DNA from: Cynocephalus volans
Lineage: Eukaryota > Chordata > Mammalia > Dermoptera > Cynocephalidae
Assembly: GCF_027409185.1 (NCBI RefSeq)
Contig: NC_084463.1
Coordinates: forward strand, 69,735,852-69,799,851
Direction: 5' to 3'
Length of the DNA stretch: 64,000 nucleotides
The position numbers were made by a program, and so were the translations under genes. Position 1 is the first letter of the stretch, and each line of letters opens with the position of its first letter. The notes beneath the pieces were generated by a model. That model made no database searches, had not been told where the DNA came from, and saw only the letters and a program-made list of their open reading frames with translations. Of the stretch, positions 37,411-49,400 are shown in pieces.

Positions 37411-38039
37411 GATAAGACGTACAGAAGGGAGAAAGGTTTTAGACAAAGAAAAAATAAAATAACGTGTTATAGTTGATTAGTGCTCTCACTAAGTTGTATT
37501 AACAAAAATGTCCCAACAGCCAAAAAATTTAAAGAAGAATATGAAATAATTAAACTGAGTGAGTGACATTCAAAGGGTTGGAAATGGCACAACCAGAACC
37601 CAAGCACAGGGATCTTCTGCTTTCTATTCAGGACTTTTCATAATATCTTGTGTGTTATTTAAAATGATATTGTTGCACAGACTTATCACAAGCAATTCTG
37701 ACTTGAAGATTTTTAAATCATTATGCCTCATGTAAAATACTACTTACAGCTGAACTACTCCCTCTATTTATTTTCAGATGATTTTATCTATACAATGCTA
37801 TTTTCCAGGTTCGTGTACTAGTTGATAAACCGATCCCTATAAATTATCTCCATTCTGTCTACAAATCCCCATCCAGCTAGGGTAGTGGGAAATTCCACTG
37901 CAGTCACTGTGAAAACCACTTCTTCTTACCAGAGTTTTGGCTGATTTGTGGAGGCCTGAGTGTGTCCAGAAATCAAGGAAAGAAATTCTTCTCCAATTCT
38001 GTTTATCATGACACTAACTGGTCTAGTAAGTTTTTAAAT

Positions 38040-38500
38040 TTTAATGTTGTTATGGTATGATTTACATGGAGTGAAATGTATCCCTTTTAAGGATACAATT
38101 TAATTATTGATGATAAAAGTATTTTCTAGTGTAACATGATCCCAGTCATGATGCAGAGCATTTCCATCACCCCAGAAAGTTCTCTCATGACCTTTGCACT
38201 CAATTCCCTCCACCTCCACCTCAGACTAGTGATATGGTTTCTATTGCAATATATTAGTTGTTCTTACTCTAGAACTTCATATAATGGAAATTATAGGGTG
38301 TGCATTTTTTGTGTATGGCTTCTTTCACTCATAATAAAGGTATAGTGTTTTTTCCATGTTATAGCATGTATCAGTAATTATCTAATACCTTTAATTATAA
38401 TAAATAATTATATATAATTTTATAGCTGAGTAGTATTCCAGTGTATGTTTATAGCACAATTTGTTTACTCATGCAGCTGTATTGGACATTGGGTTGTTTC
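38040..38500 (-). repeat. Old LINE-1 3' fragment (antisense)
   Basis: Contains 'gctgagtagtattccagtgtatg' and 'ggacattgggttgtttccaggc', the antisense of the L1 3' ORF2 block. Confidence 0.65.
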
Positions 38501-39082
38501 CAGGCTTTGGCATCTTCAGTTGTGAAGTGACAGTGGACTCTTGGTTTCTAGTGGCTCTCTGCTTAGTTTCCCAGGATGTGGAAATCAGTGCTTACGGTTC
38601 TATATCCCCAAATATATGACCTGACCACCCTTTCTGTGTCTTGGATGCCACCTTGGAGCACTCCAACTCACTGGTGTGTGGTCCTGGCTGGTGGAAAAAC
38701 CTTCATGTGAAATCCTTAGGCATTTGTGAAAATAAATAAGTAAATAAGCAACATGGAAAAGAAGCAATGCACACGCACTTTCTGCTTTCTTCCATGCCAT
38801 AAGTCTCCCCTGTGGAAAGGAGCACAAGACTGAGCTGCAAACAGATTGGGTTAAGTGGCAAGGTAAAGATAAAACCGCTTTGAGAAACTACAGAGGCTAA
38901 AATCTACACTCTTATCCTACTACACAGTGAATTCTATTCTAACTGAGATACATTTAACACCTAGCCTAGAGCACAGGAAGTAAAACAGGTGGCCCACATG
39001 TCAAAAGGTGAATTTGTTTTGAATTGTATAGTTTTAAAACAATAGTAATCCAGCTGTCAATATTTAGATATTTCGCAGGTGT

Positions 39083-39083
<1 letters not shown>

Positions 39084-39115
<32 letters not shown>
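39084..39115. repeat. (CA)n microsatellite
   Basis: Uninterrupted CA run. Confidence 0.92.
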
Positions 39116-39119
<4 letters not shown>

Positions 39120-39724
39120 TACACAATCTGAGTGCTGTAGTAACTCTGAGTTATTATTCCCTTAAGATAATAAGGTAATAATCTGAAGAGTATTTTTTGG
39201 TAAAGATATTGATAAATGTGAAAAACCATCTGCATTTTATTATTTGTCCATCTTCCATTAAATATATCTATAAAATAATTGGCCACATGGAGTTTATTCC
39301 AGGGGTAATCAATTGAACATGTGCATACAAAAAGCAGTGACCTCTTTGGACTTTCCCTGGTTTCTCTGTCTACAGTTGTATGAATCTTCCAATATTTCAT
39401 CACCCACTTCTCTAATTCTTTCTTTCTCCTTTGCACTTACTACATTCTAGCATTCTGAATATCCCAGTTACATATGGGGCTTCCTGTTTGTCTTTCCCTC
39501 CTGAATGTGAGGCCATGGGGCAGGAAGCATGGTCTGTTTTGACTGAACCCCCTGTATTTTCAACAGTGTCTGGCATGGAGTAGGTCATCATGCATAATTG
39601 CCAAATATATTAATAGAAAAAATGTATGAAGAGTCTCACAAAAGATGAACTTAACTAGATAATCTGCAAATAATTAATCTTGATTATTTTTCTAGTATGA
39701 AATATTTATTTGAAAAATAATATT

Positions 39725-39930
39725 ACTTGTATGCTTATCATGTGCCAGGCAAAATATTCTATGCAGTTTCCTCATTTTCACTCACTCAGTGCTCAAAACT
39801 GTGAAGGTATATACTATTAATAAATAAAATTATTTTACAGACAGAGGGATCAATGAATAGGAAATATCAATACTTTGCCCAAGAAGGAAAGGTTAAAATG
39901 CCCAACATTTTGAGTCCAGAGCCTGAGCTT
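39725..39930. repeat. MIR-like SINE remnant
   Basis: 'tatcatgtgccaggcaaaat' to 'ttacagacagagggatc' and 'tttgcccaagaaggaaa' follow the MIR order. Confidence 0.6.
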
Positions 39931-40426
39931 TTAATCTCTATGATACAATGTTCCTCAAAAGACCGCCATCTGAAAAGGAAGAGCATTAGATACGAAAAGA
40001 TTTGATTTTGGTTAAATATGTTTTCATTTCTAAAAGCAAAACTGCTTCACAGGGGCATATGGCTCCAGGGACTCTCCCCAGAGCTGTGGGGTAAGACAGG
40101 GAAAACCCTGGTTCAGTTTCTCCAAAGGGTGAGATATATTTCTGGATCACACTTCCTAATGAATGTGAGACTCCTTTTTGTGTGAGTTTAATTGTATACA
40201 TATACTTTCTCATTACTATTTCATTCTCCAAGCCCCACTCCCCTTCTATCCTGACCTGTTCCACGTGCTGGTGAAGAAAAGTTTCCAAGGATACACTGCC
40301 TGAAAGAGTGAAAACTTTAGTAATCTAACTCTATCTTTGGAAAAAAAAGAATAAAGACGTATATGCATGCACAGTGATTATTTCTCAATACATGTACACG
40401 CCCTGCTGAAAAGGAAGGTGGAACAC

Positions 40427-40440
40427 ACTTTCAGTTTCAC
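40427..40440 (-). promoter_or_regulatory. IRF/ISRE-like element in the CASP1 promoter
   Basis: The reverse complement reads GTGAAACTGAAAGT, a full GAAANNGAAA IRF site, 31 bp before the CASP1 ATG. CASP1 is known to be interferon- and IRF1-inducible, so this is a strong candidate site. The transcription start is probably at or just downstream of it, and no TATA box is evident. Confidence 0.65.
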
Positions 40441-40470
40441 ACCGCACAAGAAGGGTAGGAGAAAAAAGCC

Positions 40471-40477
40471 ATGGCTG
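40471..40477 (+). CDS. CASP1: CASP1 exon 1 (coding part)
   Basis: ATGGCTG followed by donor GTGAG. It encodes Met-Ala and the first base of Asp3. It is too short for ORF finding and was placed by homology with the CARD18-like and CASP4-like first exons. Confidence 0.93.
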
Positions 40478-43400
40478 GTGAGTTCCTTCTTGTTAAACAA
40501 ATAGGTCTTGGGGAAGAAATAGTTTTGGAACAATCTGGCTCTTCTGGAAGCCATGATTAGATTTTGTGAAAATTTCTGTGAGCAAAACTGAGGGAGAGGA
40601 AAAAAGAGGGAGAAAGGGCTCAGAAGACTCTCAGCATGCTTTAGAAAGGACAGACAATGGTCAGAAAGGAACTGGGGCTTTACTGGTATCCTGCTGTCAT
40701 TTCTCAATCTTAACTGAACTCTGAAATGTCATTAAGCCTCACAAAGGGTGCACAATTGGCTCAGGATGAATACCAGCAGCTGGTATCGCCAAAGGAAATG
40801 GGCTATCACTGTTTAATTATTTTATTATTCAGAGTTGAATAAACATGAAACAAAAGGATGATCTCTGCTTTTCAGGGACTAACACAGGAATAGTAAATCT
40901 CAGTCTTCAGGCCACTCTGTGAGCATATGTAGGTAATACTGAGAGAAAAAAAAAGGGGACTGTGATAGAATTAGAGAAGGGATTACTGAACTGTGTGGAG
41001 ACGTTTCACTGAATAAATCTGATGGTGATTCTTCCTTGTGGATGACATGGGAGAAAAATGAGGCTGTTTTCGTGACTTGCGAAATCCATGTGCTCTAAGC
41101 AGATGCTATCCTGAAGGAGAAGAGGAGGCAGTTTATCCGCTCAGTGGGCGCAGGTACCATCAATGGCTTGCTGGATGAACTGTTAGAGAAAAGAGTGCTG
41201 AACCAGGAAGAGATGGAGAAAGTAAGACATGAGAATGCTACAGTTATGGATAAGGCAAGAGCTTTGCTTGACTCAGTCATTCGGAAAGGGCCCCAGGCAT
41301 GTCAGATTTGTATCCTTCACATTTGTGAAAACGACTGCCATCTGGCAGGGATGCTGGAGCTCTCCTCAGGTAAGGGTCGATGACTCAGACTAAAGTTCAC
41401 ATAGCCCTGTACCTTTGTGTCCTAATCTGATTTATTTATCAGTCATTCCAGTTTGCAGACAACTTCCTTATCTCTGGCTGCAGGGCCCCATTTCTGTATC
41501 AGCGGTCCAATTGCACATCCCCTGATTTCTTCCCTTTCTTCCTGTTCCTTCAGTGTCATTGACCTTCTTTCGTCTGAAGTTCATTTCCTGTCCTGAGTAT
41601 GTGGTCAGCTCATTTCTTGAAGTTCATGAAAACAATCTGAAAAGCTTCATACTGTATGCTCCAGTCCTCCTGGCAAGGCACGTTATTATAATTAATTAAT
41701 TTATTTTTGTTAAGTCCAGGGGTGCTTATTTAGTTCCCTGGCCTGAAGATTTAAGGTTTGTAATCAAATACTTTTTATAATTCTCTCCAAAATTTTGCTC
41801 TCTGGGAAGATTAAAGTATATTTCAGTGACAGCGGAACACTCAGAGAATAAATTATATGTTTATAGAAAAGTGAGGATTTTAAGTGGGCTATTTTTTTTT
41901 TTTTTCTGTTGTCCCTTTGCTTTTCCTTTTGAGTCAGATTGTCCACCAGTGTGGTACCAGACTGCGGACCATTCTGTGAGTCCTACTCCCTGCACCTCCA
42001 GTCTTCCAAAGGGCTGAATATGGGGCTCTGGCATCTGAACTGGTCCATTCTTGCAATCTCTTAGACCTCCCACATGGTGAAGATGGGAACTTTTGTGGAC
42101 TCTGAGTCACTAATCCCTGTTGTACCCAAAGCCACTTCAGAGGGTGATGCTCTTGGGAAGCAAGAAGCCTTTTTTCTAGGGATTAGGGGGAGCCCATGCC
42201 TGTCAAAGCTGCAGATGTTTTCTGTGTTTATCAACATGTAATGAATTTCTTGTTTTTCTTTCAATACCTCTTTTTTTTTTTTATTTTACACCCCCCACCA
42301 CCCTCTAAATTAGAGACAGCCAATCAATAACAATGAAGGTCAAGAATAAATGTAAAATAGCCAAAGTTTCTTCTTCCTTTCTCCATTCCTTTTAATCCAT
42401 AATCCTTGAATCCTAGAGGCATTTACACAACCCACTGTGATAATTCCAACACCTGGAGTCTGCTTTTATAGCTATCACATGATACCTCCTCATGCAGGCA
42501 TGTTTTCAGGGCCATAGATTAACATAATTAGGTGTAATATTTGAATGTTCTCTAATGGGAGAGATCCATCTAGAAGAAAGTTCTTGGCATGTACACTTCT
42601 GCCATAACAAGGCCTCCTCCAGAAACTGTTCTTGAATTTATTGATGGTAATTGTAGCCCAGTAGTCTCAATAGGAAGGATGGAACAACCTGTAGCCTGCT
42701 GCCTCAGGCTTGAAGTTTTGGAGACATCCTATGCCTCTCCTCCATACCAAGCATGGAACTGGACTCTATTTTGTCTGCAGAAATCTAGTCTTCAGTAGGT
42801 ACTATGAAATGAAGAGTTGGAGTATTCCTCATTTGTTAGCTCATGCCAATTGTTACAGTTTGTGAAGTACATTTCTCAGGTGGGTGTTATATTGAGATCT
42901 TCATAAAAGTATAAGTAAAATTAAATTAACTCATTGCCATTGGAATTGACAATCCTCCAGACCTTGGTGGAATTATTAAAAATAGGTATGAGTGATTTTC
43001 TACATGGTTTAACTGAGGGTTTTCAGTGTTTTTCTCCTCAGAATAGGGCTCTTGGCACTGATAGGCAGATTGCATTTACCTGGCAGGTTCCAGAGGTTGT
43101 GGTCAGAGCTCCTGTTACATACATAAATATGCAGCACCCTTTGTGGGCTGTCTGGCAGAATGACTTGTGATTATGACCCCCAGGATTGATAGTGAAGACA
43201 GACTTATGTTCATACCCTGATTTCACCAATTTTCTGATCTAAAACACTTAGAAAATTTACTTAATCCCTCTGAGATAATGCATTAAGGAAGTAAATGAGC
43301 TAACACCTGTAAAGGGTCAATCTACAAAATAACCAAGTAAAAATTGGTAGTTTCTTATTACTATTACTATTAATATTATTACTGTTATTGCTCACTGCAA

Positions 43401-46400
43401 CATAGTATAGAGAAACATATGTAGTATAGAGAACCGAGAACATAGCATATGGAATAAAGAATGGTTGGGAAACAGAATTCATATAGTTCAGTTTGCAGAA
43501 TATTTTCCCATAACTCATAAATATGACAGCATCAAACCCATAAAATGGTCTAATGCATGTGTCAGGAATCTCTCCGGACCATGGAAATTTTACTAGTTCA
43601 TGAAAGTGGGTGTTATTAACATCAGTGAAGAATACATTTGAAAGAGTTTTTCAGAAACTTATACAGAAATATTGCTGACTTTGCACAAATATCTGTGGTT
43701 CTGGAATGAACAAGACATTTCTGTTAACCTTCTCTTCCTAAAAGCAGATAAAAAGAGAGTCCCAGTATTTCTCTGACCCCCATCCTTCCCAGCATCTAAA
43801 CAAATTTTTCTGACAACTTCCCCAATTCATCTAAGGCTTAGAACTAGCATTTGTTCTCCCATTGATTTATCCAATGAGTGGCCTTACCAGACATCTGAGA
43901 TTCATCACAGCCGAAAGTGGTAAGGTGATTCACTGGCCTGTGGAAGGAATTTTCAGTGGGGAGTGTCCAGTAGATTGGGGTAAAGTTTTTCAGAGATGAT
44001 CAGTGACTATTTTAATGTCCTTCATCTTTTTTCAGGTCCACAATCTGGGAACCACCTTAATACACAAAACTCCCGAGCAATGTTTTCTACCATCCCAGGT
44101 AACGCTGTTTTCAGAGAAAAAGCATTCTTTGAACCCCATCTTCCCTGACATTAACTTCTTGATCTCTTAATCTATTCTGCTTTAGCAGTAGTTATTTCCA
44201 CAGCTTCACTATCTGTGTTTATACTAATACATTCTGAATCTGTGTCTCAAACCCTGATTACCCACTGGTGTGTCCAACTTCACTATTCAGTGCCTACTAA
44301 ACACATTCACTTACATCTCCCATAGACACCTTTATCTAAACATTCCCAGAACTGAACTTGTCATTCTTTTTCCACTCTGCTTCTCTTCTACTTTCCTTAT
44401 ATTTCATTCAAACCAGAAACCTGAAATTCACTTTGGCTCTCTTTCTGCCCTCACTTCCAACATTCAAGCAGTGGCCAAGTTTTGAATCCAGATCTGACTC
44501 TCCATTTCTACGTCTCCTGCTACATTTCAAAGTCCCTATTTCTACAGTGTCCTATAATTCTTCAGTCATAACTCTCACTACATTTTGCTTGTAACTTTTC
44601 AGGATAAGTTTACCCTTTCCCCCCCACTGGAATTTATGCTTTATAATAAAATTAAACATGTCTGACTTATTCATAAGCATGGTCCTGTCTAACAGTGCTT
44701 CGCTCATAGTGTGCATGCAATAAATATTCGTTAAAAGACTATTTCACTGAAGAATTTTATCAAAATTATTATTATTCACTAGGCCCTTAGAAAAATATTT
44801 ATCACATGCCAACCATGTTCCTCAGCCTGTTCTATGGACTGGTTAGAGAATCATAAACCACACCAACAATACTCCTGCTCTTATTGAGCCTGCACGAATA
44901 CATGAATCATGAATAGATAGGTATTTAAGAATCTCTACTGTCAAATTGAAGCAATTCGCAAATTTAGGGATAGACATGACACTACATACACCTGTATCAG
45001 TTAAGATAACATGGGATACTATAACAAAGTCACACGATTATAATGGCTCAGGTGTGGAAGAAACTTACTTTTCATTCATGAAAATTCTAAAACAGCCATT
45101 CCTGATCAGTAGGCAGCACTTTTCCAAGTGCTAACCCAGTTACCTATACCTCCTTTATCCTATGGCTCTGATATCTGCAGCATACGATGCCAAAATAACT
45201 GTGGCTAGAGCCATCCAGCTAATGGCACTGGAAAGAATACAGAGGATCATTTGTGAGAAATTTTCCTTGATCCTTGACTCAAATAGATGTGTCACACCCC
45301 ACTGGTGCTTGCATTCTGTTGCCGAGAAACCAGTCTTGTGGTCATACCTAACTGCTAGACTGTTTGGCAGCAGGCTAGCTGAGTGCCTAGGAAGAAGAGG
45401 AGAGTTTCTTTTTGGTTCTCAGTACAGACACTCAGAGTATCTAGTGTAAACAGATACTCAAAAATGTAAACACAAATCTTTTCATTCCATCTGTATTAGA
45501 GGTAGCACAGGTACCTAGATCCCAATGACAAGATAGATCTAAAAATGTTTCAGTGCTCTACCCTGACAACGAAGTCTTAGCTTTATCAATTCCTGATATA
45601 GTTCACAAGCACTAGGTTCCTTGAAAGTAAATCTCATTTTTGTATGAGTTCAGCCTCGTACTTATCAAATAATAAATGTTTTATTTGTCTTGGAACAGTA
45701 TTTCACCCACTGTTATGAAATAATTTTATCCAAAAGTGGCCATTTTCTGTTCAAATAAAAGGACTTTATATTTGGAAGAGATTTAGGAGCCAGGGAAACA
45801 AGTATTTTTCCAAGTTCAGAAATTACTTAATCTATTAAGGGTGATTATTTCATGCATATTTTCTTAGATGATATTTCATCAGATGGGACACTCACTATTA
45901 TACCAAATCCCCTATTCCTTAATAAGAAAAAATAGCTGAAATATAATCCAAATATTTTTACTTAATTTTTTCTGTTGTTCTCCAGACTCCTTTATAAGGA
46001 AAAATAAATTTCTTCCACTAATAATTATTCATGTTTTCTCCAATATGTGCATTCTAGTTAACTCTTGTCTTTTCCATAATCAGCACACTTCATGCTGCCT
46101 TGGGTTAACTAAGTGAGTATACAACAGTTTCTTTGAATTTCTCTTCAAAGTTGAATATGATTTCCTCATTTTAATAGCTGACTTTCTAAAACAACCTCCA
46201 AATATCTAGAAAACATTTCTATTTTGAAACAGACAAAGATTGCTTTAATTTCTTTAACAAGTGCATCACATTGTCAGATAGTGTTGAACTTGTGATCATA
46301 TAAAAGCCCCAGGGATTTTTTCACATAAACTTCTGTATAAACTCTTCCTCTTATATTTATGCAATCAATGTTTGCTGCTATGAATCCATTTAGTGTGTAC

Positions 46401-49400
46401 CTTAATTTTAGCATTAATCATTCTATTTCATATTCATTCTAGTTCATATATTCAATATTCTTCCTTCTCCTCCTCATTTACATACATAGTAGAAAGAGAT
46501 CCTGAAGGACAGGACAAGGGCTTATTCTTTCTTTCTTTTTTCTTTTTTTTTTTTTTTTATGCCTACTATCATGCCTATTGAGAAAGTAACTAAATAGATA
46601 AACATATATTTTTAAAAATATTTTTTAAAAACATTTAAATAGAATTAATTAAGACCTATTTCCATTAAATTTTATCATAGGCTTTAAGTCTTTTGAAATA
46701 AATTCATACCTTAAATATTATATCTAACATATTGATTATTTTCAGAATATTTTTACGATGCATGGCCTTGAAAAGCTCCCTTTCTAGGTTTTTAATGAAA
46801 ATATTTGTAAAAATGCTGATCCTAAGATACTGCAACGTTGAAAATCTCCATTGGCTTGGAATGTGTTTCATTAGCAGTGAACTTACTTAAGAGTGTTTAC
46901 AACTAGATTAGGATCGTCCTCCTAACAATGCATTTGCTGCTCTGTGGCTTCTTACGTAGATGGTGCTGTGAGGAACACAAAACGGGACAAACAAGGACGA
47001 AATCATTCATAATATTTCTTGTCTCTTGCAGCTCCTCAGCCAGACAACTCAGCTATGCCCATGGCCTTGGGCCCAGGAAGGGGACTCAAGATTTGCCCCC
47101 TAGAAATAGCCCAAAAGATATGGAATGAAAAGTCAGCGGCAGAGGTACTATGCTCAGAACAGAAAGATGGAGTGCGGTGAGAGACACACTTGAGGCGATT
47201 CTGAAGTGCAGCGGCTTTTTCTTACAGTCAGTTTTGCTAAGAAGTTCTGGGCAATCATCCTGCTGCTCCCCTTGCATGAAGGATTCCCATCTCCCAGAAT
47301 CGCAGGCTTATATGGAGAGTTTCAAATTTGGTCCAATTCCCCGAGTAAATAACAATACCAAAAACAACAGCAATGGCAACTACTGAATGCTTGCTATGAG
47401 TCAGACACTGTTCTAAGAATTTTGCATATAATAATACCGTTAACCTTTAAAATAACCCATTTTAGAAATCAGGATACTGATGCAGGGGATTGTTAAATAT
47501 TTTGCCCAAAGTCAAACACCTAGAAATTGGAAGACCCAGTTTTGAAATTCAGTCATTCTGTCTTCAAAGTTCCTATATCTTTCAAAAGATAGTTTCAAAA
47601 GTTTCCTCTATCTTTCAATTATTCCTGTCAGGAATAATTAAGTCAGGTGCTCAGGTACCATCTGGGCATTTGCAAACTCCACTCCCACTCCTATGTTAGC
47701 ACTCAGTCTCCTTCCCAGTTGTTAGTATGGTTAATGGGATTTGATTTCTTGACAGGACTGAGGAAGGGGAAGCTGTCTTAAATCTGCAAAATGAATGTTT
47801 AATTAGAGAGCATAGTGCTGTTCATCCAATCTGCATTTCTTATAGATTTATCCAATAATGGAAAGGTCAGTACGCACACGACTTGCCCTCATTATTTGCA
47901 ACATGGAATTTGATAATCTTCCCAGAAGGGCCGGAGCTGACGTTGATATCAGAGATATGAAGATGCTGCTAGAAGTTCTGGGATACAGCGTGGTTGTCAA
48001 AGAAAATCTCAGTGCTTTGGTAAGATCTATCACTCTGTAGAGACAATGGTCATGTTCTTCCTTTTCTTAAATAAAGTTGGATGTTTATTTGTAGTACAGA
48101 GAAACTTGAACTCTTGATAATTGAAAATCTACATGTGCCCCTAGAGGGTGCTTGATGCTACATATCCCTTTTTAACACAAGAGTCTTTTAGCAAGAACCT
48201 GGTGTGACTTTTAATTGGGAAGTGTTCTATTAATTCAATAATCCCCCCCCCTTTATTAGAAATCCTTGAATGACTTTCTCTCATCCTTTTCTTCAGCTTT
48301 CTCCAAACTGATATGTTTTCCATTCCATTGATTTTCATGAAATTCCTTTAAGCGTTATTTTTTAAAATTTATTTATTTATTTATTTATGATTATATATGT
48401 TTATGGGATATGTACAGTGTGCTGTTTTAATATATGCACACATTTGATAATGATAACCTCCAGGTAGTTAGCATATCCATCACCTAAACATTTATCATTT
48501 CTTTGTTAATTGGATTCCCAAGGTGGCTTGATAGTGAATCACATAGTCCAAGATCAGTGGTATGGTCTCTTCCAGGACATGGATGCAGAGCTGAAGACAT
48601 TTGCTGCCCGGCCAGAGCACCATACTTCTGACAGTACTTTCGTGGTGCTCATGTCTCATGGTATTCGGGATGGCATTTGTGGGACGAAATACTCTGAGCA
48701 AGTCCCAGATGTATTAAAAGTCGACACCATCTTTCAAATTTTAAATACCTGGCACTGTCGCAGTTTGAAGGACAAACCCAAGGTGATCATCATTCAGGCC
48801 TGCCGTGGTGGTGAGTGCTTATGTTTGTGGGGACACAAGACATTCAATTACTGACCTCATCATCTGTATGTATCCACTACTTTTCAGTTCCTTTGCGTCT
48901 ATTCATTAACGTCAAAGAATACCTATTGTCATTAGTCAAGACTATGGCTTCTGTGAATTGTGTGTCTGTTGGTAGATATTTGTTCCATTTTCAAGCTTGA
49001 AACTTTGATGTTCAGATGTTAAAATACATTTGAGGATTAGGAGACATAAGAATTGTTGAAAAGATATTTCATGAGATGTATGCATGTCTGTGCATGTAAA
49101 TTAAAGATAGAGACAAATAAATTAATAAATATGGCTGAACAGAGGTTTAGAGAAGAAAGTAGTTCTCTTGGCAATTGGTAATAACAAGAAACCAAATCTT
49201 GTCTTTTCAGAGAACCCAGGGGTAGTGTGGTTAAAAGATGCAGTAGGAAACTCTGAAAACAGATCCTCACTGGCTCTAGAAGATTTTGAGGACGATGCCA
49301 TTAAGAAAGCCCATATAGAGAAGGATTTTATTGCTTTCTGTTCTTCAACACCAGGTAATGGGTTTCTGTGAAAGACAACTTTGTGTGGGTTATCAATACA

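Larger units (their letters stand above)
32811..40370. other. CARD18-CASP1 spacer
   Basis: No gene is supported. It holds a GA run (33178-33204), a repeat of the 10,705 class (about 35,660-36,090), L2-like blocks (about 36,180-36,420 and 36,690-36,960), a MIR (37,250-37,410), an antisense old L1 3' end (about 38,040-38,500), a CA repeat (39,084-39,115) and a MIR (39,725-39,930). CARD16 or CARD17 copies, which occupy this position in primates, were not seen. Confidence 0.6.
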
